A stretch of DNA of 64,000 nt from Hymenobacter psychrotolerans DSM 18569. GTDB lineage: Bacteria; Bacteroidota; Bacteroidia; Cytophagales; Hymenobacteraceae. The stretch lies in the NCBI RefSeq assembly GCF_900142395.1, contig NZ_FRAS01000020.1, positions 1 through 64,000 of the forward strand. The letters run 5' to 3'. The position numbers and the translations under genes are program-made. Below, in pieces: positions 25,765 to 34,438 of the stretch; the stretch's first letter is position 1; each line of letters opens with the position of its first letter. The notes beneath the pieces are model-generated. The model saw only the letters and a list, made by a program, of their open reading frames with translations, ran no database searches and was not told the DNA's origin.

Positions 25765-28700
25765 ATGAAGTTTATCCCCCGGATTGCGCTGGCCGCCTCC
25801 CTTAGCGCCGCGGCGCCGCTGGCCGCCCAAGCCCAGCAAACCCAGGTGTTCGCCTCCGACGAGCGCCATTTCCAGGAAGGCCTGGAGCTGTTCGACCGTG
25901 GCAAATACGGCGCCGCCCAGCAGGCCTTCCAGCGCTACCTCGACCTCACGCAGCGCCGCACCGGCGAGCTGCGCGACCGGACCATCGACGCCGAATACTA
26001 CTACGCCGTAGCTGGCCTCTACCTGTTTCACCCCGACGCCGAGGACCGGATTCTGAGCTTCGCCACCCAGAACCCGGCCCACCCCAAGGCGGCCGTGGCG
26101 TTCTTCGAGCTGGGCAAGTTCTACTTCGACAAGAAGGACTACGCCAAGGCCATCGACTACCTGCAGCGCGTGGGCGCCGACAACCTGACGGTGGAGCAGC
26201 GCGCCGAGTCGGAGTTTAAGCTCGGCTACAGCTATTTTGCGCAGAAGGAGTTCGACAAGGCCCGCCTGCAGTTCGACCGCAACAAGCAGGGCACGCACGA
26301 GTACCGCTACGCCAGCTCCTACTACGCCGGCTACCTGGCGTTCCGGGCCGGCGACTACCCCGGTGCCCGCCGCGACCTGGCCGTGGCCGAGCAGAACGAC
26401 GCTTACCGCCCCGTGGTACCGGCCGTGATGAGCCAGATCTATTACAAGGAAGGCGACTTCGACGGCCTCATCGACTACGGCACCAAGGCCCTGGCCCAGA
26501 CTCCGCCGCCACAGTCCAGTGATGAAATCCAGCTTCTGGTAGGCGACGCCTACTACCAGAAGCAGGATTTCAAGCAGGCCGCCGAGTATTTCGACAAGTA
26601 TGCCGCCGGCCGCAAAAAGATAGAACCGGAGGTGCAGTACAAAATCGGGTACGCCAACTACAAGCAGGGCGACTTCAAGGGAGCCATCGGCTCCTTCAAA
26701 GGCGTGGCGGCCCGCCGCGACTCGCTGGGGCAGAACGCCGCCTACCACCTGGGCCTGAGCTACCTGCAAACCAACCAGAAGCAGCTGGCGCTAAACTCGT
26801 TTGACGCGGCCCGCAAAGCCACGTTCGACAAGAACATCACCGAAAACGCCACGCTCAAGTACGCGCAGATCAACTACGAGCTGGGCAACACGCCCGAGGT
26901 AATTACCACGCTCAAGGACTTCGGCAAGAAGTACCCGCGCTCCAAAAACCGCGACGCCGCCGACGACATCCTGAGCGAGAGTTTCCTCAACTCCTCCGAC
27001 TACGCGCAGGCCCTCAACTACCTCGACAACCTCGACGACCGGAGCAGCAAGCTCAACGCCACCTACCAGCGCGTGGCCTACCTGCAGGCCGCTACGCTCT
27101 ACAACAACAGCCGCTACTCCGAGGCCCTGCCGCTGCTCGACAAGAGCCTGAAATACCCGCAGGACGACGCCTTGCGCGCCGCGGCGCAGGTGCTGAAAGG
27201 CGAAATCTACAGCGTGGGCCAGAAGTACCCCGACGCCATTACGGCCTACACGGCCGCGGCCCGCACGGCCCGGCAGGGTGGCGTGGATGCCGACGAGAAG
27301 GTGTTCGAGCAAAAGGCCCGCTACGGCCTCGGCTACGCCTATTATAATACGCAGCAGTACGACCGGGCCCGGCCGCAGTTCCAGGCCTGGCTGCAGGACC
27401 CGGTGGCCAAGCCCGCCGACCCCAACTACTACGACGTGACCCTGCGCCTGGCCGACACCTACTACGTGGCCAAAAACTACCAGCAGGCCCTCGACCTCTA
27501 CAACAAGGTGATTACGGCCAACGCCGCCGACAAGGACTACGCCTACTACCAGAAGAGCGTGGTGCTGGGCTTGCTCGGCCGCCGCGACGAAGCCGCCCAG
27601 ACGCTGGGCACGCTGCTGCGCACCTCGCCCACGTCGCGCTACGCCGACGATGCCGTGTACCAGCAGGCCCAGCTCGACTTCGAGGCCGGCTCGTTTCAGC
27701 AGGCCGTGGATGGCTTCTCGAAGCTGATTGCCAACCGCCCCAACTCCCAGCTGATTCCGCAGGCCCTGCACAAGCGCGGCGTGGCCTACGCCAACCTGGA
27801 GCAGCACGAGAAGGCCGCCACCGACTTCAAGCAGGTGCTGAGCCAGTACCCGCGCACCAAGGCCGCCAGCAGCGCCATCTACTCGCTGCAGGAAAGCCTC
27901 TCGGCGCAGGGCAAGACCGAAGAGTTCGACCAGTATCTGGCCCAGTTCAAGCAGCAGAACCCCGACAGCAAGGCCACCGAAAGCGTGGAGTTTGAAGCCG
28001 CCAAGTCGCTGTATCTGGCCGAGAAGTATGCACAGGCCATTCCGCGCCTGGAGTCGTATTTGAAGCAGTACCCCGACAACGCGCTGGCCGCCGATGGCCG
28101 CTACTTCCTGGCCGACGCGCTGCTGCGTACCGGCAAAAAAGCCGAGGCCCTGCCCAGGCTGAAAGCCGTGGTGCAGGAAGGCAAGTCGGAGTTTGTGAAC
28201 CGCGCCGTGGGCCGCGTGGCGGATCTGGAGTTCGAGAACAAGAACTACCCGGAGGCCATTATCTACTACGGCCGTTTGCGCACCTCCTCGCAGAACAAGC
28301 GCGAAATAGCCAACGCCGGGCTGGGCCTGATGAAGAGCTACTACGAAAGCGGCGACCTGGAAGGCACGCGCCGCGTGGCCACCGAGCTGCAGGCGCAGGC
28401 CGCCTCGCCGACGGCTACCAACGCCGCGCTGCTCTACCTGGGCAAGGCCAGCTTTAAGGCCGGCAACTACGACCAGGCCATCACGGAGCTGAACACGGCC
28501 GCCACCACGGCCGCCGCCGATGAAAGCGGTGCCGAAGCCCAGTACCTGGTGGCCGATGCGCTGTTCCAGCAAAAGAAGTACCCCGAGGCGCTGGACGCGG
28601 CCTACAAGACCAACACCTCGAACTACGAGCTGTGGCAGGGCCGGGGCTTCCTGCTGATTGCCGACATCTACGCCGCGCAGGGGGAAAACTTCCAGGCACG

Positions 28701-28983
28701 CGCCACGCTGAATTCCATCATCGACAACAAGTTTCCGGTGGCTGAGGTAATTGCCGGCGCCAAGCAACGGCTGGCCGCGCTGCCCGGCGAAACCCCGGCC
28801 GGCGGCACCAAAGCCCCGGCCACGACGCCCGGCAAAACCACGCCCGCCAAGCCCGGCACTACCAAAACCACGCCTGCGCCGAAAGGCAAAACCGCCGGCC
28901 GCAGCTCCCTGGTGCCCAGCACCACCCAGCCCACCGACACGGTTACCAACCGCACGGATGGGCCCGTGGGCGAGGAGGAATAG
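25765..28983 (+). CDS. Large periplasmic TPR protein of the envelope cluster
   Basis: A 1072-residue protein with a signal peptide (MKFIPRIALAASLSAAAPLAAQA) and tetratricopeptide-like repeats over nearly its whole length (FFELGKFYFDKKDYAKAIDYL, ELGNTPEVITTLKDFGKKYP). The last ~90 residues are a lysine/threonine/proline-rich tail with no fold. It starts a run of genes with a beta-barrel protein, an HU/SPOR protein and an ExbB-ExbD-TonB set, which suggests a scaffold for an outer-membrane transport or surface complex. TACTTTTG at 25714-25721 is a likely promoter -7 element. Its exact function is unknown. Confidence 0.85.
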   Translation: MKFIPRIALAASLSAAAPLAAQAQQTQVFASDERHFQEGLELFDRGKYGAAQQAFQRYLDLTQRRTGELRDRTIDAEYYYAVAGLYLFHPDAEDRILSFATQNPAHPKAAVAFFELGKFYFDKKDYAKAIDYLQRVGADNLTVEQRAESEFKLGYSYFAQKEFDKARLQFDRNKQGTHEYRYASSYYAGYLAFRAGDYPGARRDLAVAEQNDAYRPVVPAVMSQIYYKEGDFDGLIDYGTKALAQTPPPQSSDEIQLLVGDAYYQKQDFKQAAEYFDKYAAGRKKIEPEVQYKIGYANYKQGDFKGAIGSFKGVAARRDSLGQNAAYHLGLSYLQTNQKQLALNSFDAARKATFDKNITENATLKYAQINYELGNTPEVITTLKDFGKKYPRSKNRDAADDILSESFLNSSDYAQALNYLDNLDDRSSKLNATYQRVAYLQAATLYNNSRYSEALPLLDKSLKYPQDDALRAAAQVLKGEIYSVGQKYPDAITAYTAAARTARQGGVDADEKVFEQKARYGLGYAYYNTQQYDRARPQFQAWLQDPVAKPADPNYYDVTLRLADTYYVAKNYQQALDLYNKVITANAADKDYAYYQKSVVLGLLGRRDEAAQTLGTLLRTSPTSRYADDAVYQQAQLDFEAGSFQQAVDGFSKLIANRPNSQLIPQALHKRGVAYANLEQHEKAATDFKQVLSQYPRTKAASSAIYSLQESLSAQGKTEEFDQYLAQFKQQNPDSKATESVEFEAAKSLYLAEKYAQAIPRLESYLKQYPDNALAADGRYFLADALLRTGKKAEALPRLKAVVQEGKSEFVNRAVGRVADLEFENKNYPEAIIYYGRLRTSSQNKREIANAGLGLMKSYYESGDLEGTRRVATELQAQAASPTATNAALLYLGKASFKAGNYDQAITELNTAATTAAADESGAEAQYLVADALFQQKKYPEALDAAYKTNTSNYELWQGRGFLLIADIYAAQGENFQARATLNSIIDNKFPVAEVIAGAKQRLAALPGETPAGGTKAPATTPGKTTPAKPGTTKTTPAPKGKTAGRSSLVPSTTQPTDTVTNRTDGPVGEEE

Positions 28984-29085
28984 GAGTGAGGAGGCTGCTT
29001 GTCTGCTGAAAATAAAAATTTGAATCTTAACTGGTTGCTGCCGGCGTGCTAAACCACTGCCTGTAGGTAAGCCCCCCCTGACTAT

Positions 29086-30792
29086 ATGACGCTTCACCCG
29101 TCGAAACTGCTGGCTCTGGCCGGACTGCTGGCTGCCGTGCCGGCTGTGGCGCAGGCCCAGCCTACGCGCACCACGCCCCGGGGCAAAATCGAAGAGGCCG
29201 AAATTGAGATTGTGAAGGAGCGCGTCAATCAGCTGCCGGAGGCGGCCCGCAACTTCGAAAAAATCAAGATTGACCCGCCGGCCAAAACCACGGCCAAGGT
29301 GCCCTACACCTACCCCGATTTCAAGCTGCCCGCCGACCTGCTCAACCCCTCGGTGCGGGTGCTGACCATCCGGCAGGAAGAGCTGGCTCCGCAAACCGGC
29401 AACTACCTGAAGGCGGGCGTCGGCAACTACGGCACCTTCCTGGGCCGGGCGCACCTGCACAACACCCGCAGCAACTCCGCCTCCTACGGCCTCGACCTGA
29501 ACCACCTGTCCTCGGCCAGCGGCCCGATTGACAAGAAGAACTCGGGCCAGAGCCGCACGAGCCTGGGCGTGCACGGCGAAACCTACAGCGGCGCCACGGC
29601 GCTGGGCGGTAAGGTAGACATCGGGCGCGAGCGGTACAACTTCTACGGCTACAACCGCAACCGCCCCGACCTGCCCACCGCCGACAGCCTCAAGCAAACC
29701 TTCTTCCGGGCCGATGCCAAGGTGTATGCCCGCAACCGCGCCACCGATGCCGCTTTCCAGTACGACGTGGCCCTGGGCTTCCGGCACTGGAACGACCGGT
29801 TTGAGGCTAAGGAAAACAACATCTACGCCGAGCTGCGCTCCAGCTACGCTCTGGGCGAAACGAGCCGCGTGAGTGTCAACGGCGACCTGTCGTTCATCTC
29901 TTTCAAGGACTCGCTGAGCTACAGCCGGCCTCTGGTGCAGGTGACGCCCGCTTATGAGCTGACGCTGAACCGGCTGGCCGTATCGGTAGGGGCCACACTG
30001 GGCTACACCGGCGACACCATCCGTGACGTGTCGCAGTTCAAGGTTTTCCCGGCGGTGCGGGTGGCCTACACCGTCACGGAAGACAAATTCGTGGTGTTTG
30101 GCGGCCTGGGCGGCGGTCTGCAGCGCGTCACGATGTACGACCTGACCACCGAAAACCCCTGGCTGGCCCCCAACCAGCGCGTGGCCGACACCCACCGCGG
30201 CCCGACCGTGTTTTTCGGCTTTAATGCGGCCCCGGCCCGGGCGCTGGAGGTGAATGCCAAGGTGACGCTCAGCAACGACCGGAACCTGTACTTCTACAAC
30301 AACTCCCGCCGCGACTCCACCAAGTTCGACCTCGTCTACGACAAGAAGGCCACGCAGCTGCTCAACATCCACGGCGAAATTGTGTATAACGCCGCCGAGA
30401 AAACCCGTATCGGACTCAAGGCCGACTACAACGGCTACAACGTGAAGACGCTGGCCCAGCCGTTCCACCGGCCCGCGTTCCAGTCGGTGCTGTTTGCCAC
30501 GCACAACGTGTATGAGAAGCTGCTGCTGGGCGCCGAATTGTACACGTATAGCGCCAGCTACGGCTCCGGCTACAAGCCGGGGTCTTTCGATCCGGCCTTC
30601 GTGCCCGGCCGCGAAATCGTGCGCTCCACCGACTCCGTCATCGACCTGAACCTGAAGGCAGATTACCGGATTATGGAAAATCTAAGCATCTTTGCTCAAG
30701 GCAATAACCTGCTGGGCCGTAAATACGAGCGGTTCCTGAACTACCCGGTGAAAGGAATCAACGTACTGGCAGGAGTTACCTACGACTTTTAA
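29086..30792 (+). CDS. Outer-membrane beta-barrel protein (TonB-receptor-like, no plug)
   Basis: A 568-residue protein with a signal peptide (KLLALAGLLAAVPAVAQAQ). Most of the chain shows amphipathic beta-strand repeats ending in aromatic residues and finishes GINVLAGVTYDF, an outer-membrane C-terminal signature. There is no plug domain or TonB box, so it is not a standard TonB-dependent receptor. It follows the TPR gene by ~100 bp and precedes the HU/SPOR and exbBD genes; this conserved neighbourhood implies it is powered by or assembled with that complex. Confidence 0.8.
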   Translation: MTLHPSKLLALAGLLAAVPAVAQAQPTRTTPRGKIEEAEIEIVKERVNQLPEAARNFEKIKIDPPAKTTAKVPYTYPDFKLPADLLNPSVRVLTIRQEELAPQTGNYLKAGVGNYGTFLGRAHLHNTRSNSASYGLDLNHLSSASGPIDKKNSGQSRTSLGVHGETYSGATALGGKVDIGRERYNFYGYNRNRPDLPTADSLKQTFFRADAKVYARNRATDAAFQYDVALGFRHWNDRFEAKENNIYAELRSSYALGETSRVSVNGDLSFISFKDSLSYSRPLVQVTPAYELTLNRLAVSVGATLGYTGDTIRDVSQFKVFPAVRVAYTVTEDKFVVFGGLGGGLQRVTMYDLTTENPWLAPNQRVADTHRGPTVFFGFNAAPARALEVNAKVTLSNDRNLYFYNNSRRDSTKFDLVYDKKATQLLNIHGEIVYNAAEKTRIGLKADYNGYNVKTLAQPFHRPAFQSVLFATHNVYEKLLLGAELYTYSASYGSGYKPGSFDPAFVPGREIVRSTDSVIDLNLKADYRIMENLSIFAQGNNLLGRKYERFLNYPVKGINVLAGVTYDF

Positions 30793-30822
30793 TCTGCGCT
30801 TTCAGCCTACGGAATCGTCTGT

Positions 30823-30857
30823 CAGCCTGCTGCCTGCAGCGGCCGGCAGACGATTTT
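30823..30857 (+). terminator. Hairpin after the beta-barrel gene
   Basis: AATCGTCTG and CAGACGATT are complementary with GC-rich sequence between, followed by TTA. It is a weak terminator or attenuating hairpin before the next gene. Confidence 0.5.
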
Positions 30858-30894
30858 ACGGCCCTGAGCAATTTCTATCCCAGACCACACCACC

Positions 30895-32043
30895 TTGCCG
30901 CTATCCGACCACATCCGCACGTTGCTCCGGGACCATGACTGCGTCATCATCCCTGATTTTGGCGGCCTGATTGCCGACTACGCTTCCGCCCGCATTCATC
31001 CGGTGCGCCATACGCTGGCCCCCCCGGCCAAGCGCGTAGCCTTCAACCAGTCGCTGACCCGCAACGACGGGCTGCTGGTAGATGCGCTGAGCCAGCACCT
31101 GAATCTGAGCCCGGCCCAGGCCCGGCAGATGATCCGGGAGGCCGTAGCCCGCATGCAGCAGGAGCTGGAAACCGGCCAGCGCACCGAGCTGAGCGGCATC
31201 GGCATCTTCCGCCGCTCGGCCGGCCGGGGCCTGGAGTTTGAATACACGGGCACGGATAACCTGCTGTCGGCCAGCTTTGGGCTGCCGGAGCTGGTGTCGC
31301 GGCCGGTGCGGGCCACGGATGCGCTGAACTCGCGCGAGCGGCAGCCCGCCGTGCCGCAGCTGGCCACCGTGCGCCGCCGGGCTTCCCGCGCCGTCTACAA
31401 TGCCCTCACGGCAGTGGTAGTGGGCTTAATGTTCTCGGCCAGCTATATGTTTGCCGACCAGCAGGGGTATCTACCCGAGTCGCTGCGTCTGCCGGCTCGT
31501 CTTTCGGTTTTTGAAACCCGCCCAGAGCAGGCTCCGACTACTACGCAGGCTGCCGAAGCTGGTGTCAGCCGGCAGCAGGCTACGCTCACGCCCGCCGACA
31601 ACTTCGTGGCCAAGCGCCCGACTACTACGCCGGCGGAGCTACCGGCCGCTACTCCCGCCGCCACGCCGAAAGCGGCCGCCGCTGATGTGCAGACGCCGGC
31701 CGCTGCCAAACCGAAGGCGGCCGCTAAGCCGGCCGTAAAAGCACCGGGCTGGGAAAAGGCCCGCGCCACCAATGCAACTCCGGTAGCGGAAACCGCGACA
31801 ATTAAAAGCCGCACGGGCCGTTACTACGTAGTGGCCGGCTCCTACACCAGCCTCGCCAACGCCGAAAAAGGCCGTCAGGCGCTGGTGCGGCTGGGCCACC
31901 CGGCCCGCGTGATTCTGCCGCAGGCCGGCAGCCGGCAGTTCAAGCTCTCCGTTGCCGACTACGCCGACCGGACTTCGGCCGACCGTCAGGCTACCATTCT
32001 GCGCAAGCGGATGGGCTCTTCTCTCTGGGTACTCAATTACTAG
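30895..32043 (+). CDS. HU-CCDC81-like and SPOR domain protein
   Basis: A 382-residue protein starting at TTG 30895 (LSDHIRTLLRDHDCVIIPDFGGLIADY). The N-terminal ~130 residues match the paired HU-CCDC81 domains known from Bacteroidota. A membrane segment (AVYNALTAVVVGLMFSASYMF) lies at ~165-185, then an alanine/proline/lysine-rich linker, and a C-terminal SPOR domain (GRYYVVAGSYTSLANAEKGRQALV) that binds denuded peptidoglycan. This suggests an inner-membrane protein with a periplasmic SPOR domain. The TTG start is supported because family proteins begin with this sequence. exbB follows directly. Confidence 0.85.
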   Translation: MPLSDHIRTLLRDHDCVIIPDFGGLIADYASARIHPVRHTLAPPAKRVAFNQSLTRNDGLLVDALSQHLNLSPAQARQMIREAVARMQQELETGQRTELSGIGIFRRSAGRGLEFEYTGTDNLLSASFGLPELVSRPVRATDALNSRERQPAVPQLATVRRRASRAVYNALTAVVVGLMFSASYMFADQQGYLPESLRLPARLSVFETRPEQAPTTTQAAEAGVSRQQATLTPADNFVAKRPTTTPAELPAATPAATPKAAAADVQTPAAAKPKAAAKPAVKAPGWEKARATNATPVAETATIKSRTGRYYVVAGSYTSLANAEKGRQALVRLGHPARVILPQAGSRQFKLSVADYADRTSADRQATILRKRMGSSLWVLNY

Positions 32044-32044
32044 C

Positions 32045-32776
32045 ATGACCTTTTTGCTTTCTCTGCTGCTTCAGATGCAAGTCGGCAGCACGCCCAATGC
32101 CGGCGCTGCCGCTGCTGATTCCACCGCTACTGCTGCCAATGCGGCTGCCAACGCCGCCGCCGCCGACCTCTCGCTGATTGACCTGATTGTGAAAGGCGGC
32201 TGGATCATGCTCCCGCTGTTTTTGCTCTCATTTGTCTCGCTCTACATCATTATCGAGCGGTACATCACCATTCGCCGGGCGGCCTCGGTGCCGGAGTCGT
32301 TCATGCCCGGTATCCGCAACCTGATGGTGAAAGGCGACCTGCAGGGCGCCAAAATGCTCTGCGCCCAGACTGCCACGCCGCTGGCCCGCATGATTGAGAA
32401 GGGTATCCGCCGCATCGGGCTGCCGCTGAAAGATATTGAAGCCAGCGTCGAGAACGTGGGCAAGGTGGAAATTGCGCGCCTCGAAAAGAATATCAGCATC
32501 CTGGGCATCATTGCCGGGGTTGCGCCGATGCTTGGCTTCGTGGGTACCATCATCGGGGTTATCAAGATTTTCTACGCCATTTCGGCCACCGGTGACTTCG
32601 GTATTGCGCAGATTTCGGGCGGTCTGTACACCAAAATGGTGACTTCCGCTGCGGGCCTTATCGTGGGTATCATTGCCCACATCGGCTACCACTGGCTCAG
32701 CATCATGGTCGAGCGCCTGGTGTTCCGCATGGAAAACTCGGCCATCGAATTCATGGACATTCTGCAGGATAATTAG
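32045..32776 (+). CDS. exbB: ExbB/TolQ/MotA-family proton channel protein
   Basis: Inner-membrane proton-channel subunit that energises TonB or Tol-like machines. The 243-residue protein has an N-terminal helix, an alanine-rich linker, then the family helices (GGWIMLPLFLLSFVSLYIIIERY, LGIIAGVAPMLGFVGTIIGVI, GLYTKMVTSAAGLIVGIIAHIGYHW). The ATG at 32045 lies right after the preceding stop. It forms an operon with exbD and tonB-like genes. Confidence 0.93.
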   Translation: MTFLLSLLLQMQVGSTPNAGAAAADSTATAANAAANAAAADLSLIDLIVKGGWIMLPLFLLSFVSLYIIIERYITIRRAASVPESFMPGIRNLMVKGDLQGAKMLCAQTATPLARMIEKGIRRIGLPLKDIEASVENVGKVEIARLEKNISILGIIAGVAPMLGFVGTIIGVIKIFYAISATGDFGIAQISGGLYTKMVTSAAGLIVGIIAHIGYHWLSIMVERLVFRMENSAIEFMDILQDN

Positions 32777-32866
32777 TGAATGATTGAATGAGTAGATGAG
32801 TGAATGCCGTTTAATTGGCCACTGGTGTCTGCCCATTCACTCATCCACTCATTCAATCATTCGCTC
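32775..32866. repeat. Inverted ATGAGTGA/TCATTCAC reiteration between exbB and exbD
   Basis: Left arm 32775-32806 and right arm 32834-32866 are complementary with about three mismatches around a 27-nt loop. The right arm ends 2-3 nt before the exbD ATG. As the genes are probably cotranscribed, the hairpin could form in the mRNA and block or time exbD translation. Confidence 0.85.
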
Positions 32867-32868
32867 AA

Positions 32869-33279
32869 ATGAATCTCAGCCGCCGTCGTAAGCTTTCTTC
32901 TCACGTTGAGACTGGCTCGATGAATGACATCATGTTTTTCCTGATGCTGTTCTTCCTGATTGTCTCGACGATGGTGAACCCCAATATCATCAAGCTGATG
33001 CTGCCCAATGCCAAAAGCAGCAAGCAGATGATGAAACAGCCCATTACCATCTCCGTAGATGGGGCCGGCCAATACTTCATCGACCGGCAGCCGACTACCG
33101 CGCAGCAGCTGGAAGGCGAGCTGCAGCGGCGCATACAGGGCGCCGAGAGCCCCACGGCCGTATTGCGCGTAGATGCGTCGCTGAACGTGCAGAAGCTGGT
33201 TGATATCCTGGAAATCGGCAACCGGCTCAAGATTAAGATGGTTATGGCCACCCAGGCGCAGCAGGCCGCCGGGAAATGA
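32869..33279 (+). CDS. exbD: ExbD/TolR-family protein
   Basis: Partner of ExbB, anchored by one N-terminal helix with the proton-carrying aspartate. The 136-residue protein starts MNLSRRRKLSSHVETGSMND and continues FFLMLFFLIVSTMVNPNIIKLMLP, then the periplasmic domain (ITISVDGAGQYFIDRQP). The conserved Asp (SMNDIMFF) is present. ATG at 32869 is chosen over upstream starts that would translate the repeat. Confidence 0.92.
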   Translation: MNLSRRRKLSSHVETGSMNDIMFFLMLFFLIVSTMVNPNIIKLMLPNAKSSKQMMKQPITISVDGAGQYFIDRQPTTAQQLEGELQRRIQGAESPTAVLRVDASLNVQKLVDILEIGNRLKIKMVMATQAQQAAGK

Positions 33280-33390
33280 TTTTGAGGAGTTGATTGTTTG
33301 CTGTGCTGGTGTGCCGATGGTGAAGCATCTGACCAACACCTTCAGCAGACCTCAGCACATCACCACATCAAAAAGCAGCACCTCACCCCA

Positions 33391-34275
33391 ATGGACTACC
33401 GCGAAGAACACCGGAAAGAAGCTTTGCTGGGCACCGTGCTGCTGCACGCGGCCCTGGCGGCGGTGTTCTTTTTCACCGTCTTCAAGGGCCCCGACCCACC
33501 ACTGGAAGCGCTGGGCGGCGACGGAGTGGAGCTGAACTATGGCGTGGATGAAGCCGGCTCCGGCGACGTGCAGAGCTTGGCCACCGCCAACGATTCCAAG
33601 AACCGCGAAGACAGCCGCCCGCCCGCTTCCAACCCCGACCCGCAGCCCACGCCGCCCCGGCCGCAGACGGCCCCGCCCGTGCCGCAGCAGGCCGCCGAAG
33701 CCCGCACCGTCACGAGCGAAGCGGAGGAAAGCCCGGTTGCAACGCCGCCCGTGGAGAAGCCTTCGCCGGCGCCGAAAGAGGAGGTGAAGGAAGCCCCTAA
33801 GCCCGTAGAACGTCCTCGCACGCTCTACACACCGAAAGGCAGCGCCAACGGGGGCGGCAACGGTGTGAACGGCAGCAGCAACGCGCCCACCGGCAACAAC
33901 AACGGTGACCGTCCCGGCTCCGTAGGCGACCAGGGCGACCCGAATGGCTCCCTCGATGCCAAAGCCCTGTACGGGCAGCCGGGCTCGGGAGGCAGCGGCA
34001 GCAGCCCCGGCAGCGGCGGCCTCGAAATGAGCGGCTGGGCCTTCGTGAACCGGCCCACGGCGCCCGCCCTGGATAACAACTCCGGTTTCGTGCGCTTCAA
34101 AATCAAGGTAAGTGCCGACGGTGAAGTGGAAGCCGTAACGAAAGTATCCGGCAACGTGTCGGCGGCGCAGGAAAAAGCCTGCCGCGACGCGCTGGAAAAT
34201 GCCGAATTCCGCCGGACTAACTCGGCCAATGGCGGGGCTACCGGCTTCTACACCTTCCGATTCACGGTGCGCTAG
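33391..34275 (+). CDS. TonB-like energy transducer
   Basis: Couples the ExbB-ExbD motor to outer-membrane receptors. The 294-residue protein has one N-terminal helix (ALLGTVLLHAALAAVFFFTVF), a proline/glutamate/asparagine-rich periplasmic spacer of about 150 residues and a C-terminal TonB-like domain (GFVRFKIKVSADGEVEAVTKVSG ... CRDALENAEFRR). ATG at 33391 begins just before the helix. The glycine/asparagine-rich stretch at residues ~145-205 is unusual. Confidence 0.85.
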   Translation: MDYREEHRKEALLGTVLLHAALAAVFFFTVFKGPDPPLEALGGDGVELNYGVDEAGSGDVQSLATANDSKNREDSRPPASNPDPQPTPPRPQTAPPVPQQAAEARTVTSEAEESPVATPPVEKPSPAPKEEVKEAPKPVERPRTLYTPKGSANGGGNGVNGSSNAPTGNNNGDRPGSVGDQGDPNGSLDAKALYGQPGSGGSGSSPGSGGLEMSGWAFVNRPTAPALDNNSGFVRFKIKVSADGEVEAVTKVSGNVSAAQEKACRDALENAEFRRTNSANGGATGFYTFRFTVR

Positions 34276-34300
34276 TCCGCGCTGCGTTTCAAGTACCAGG

Positions 34301-34337
34301 CCGCCGGCCGGAGCAATCCGGCCGGCGGTTTCGTTTT
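34301..34337 (+). terminator. Intrinsic terminator after the tonB-like gene
   Basis: CCGCCGGCCGG and CCGGCCGGCGG pair perfectly around AGCAAT, followed by TTTCGTTTT. A TACCTTTG -7 element at 34367-34374 then starts the folC unit. Confidence 0.9.
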
Positions 34338-34438
34338 ATGGGCGCTGTGGGAACCGGACGCACCGCTACCTTTGCCGCATGTGCAGCCCGCACCCGATGG
34401 TCCGGCTACACGAATAATCATCCTGCGTTGCCAAGGCC

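Noticed and set aside
26791..30504. Very long - strand open frame (1237 codons)
   Set aside because: It is the antisense shadow of the TPR and beta-barrel genes; high GC removes stops. No signal peptide, domain or start fits, while the + strand genes have clear features.
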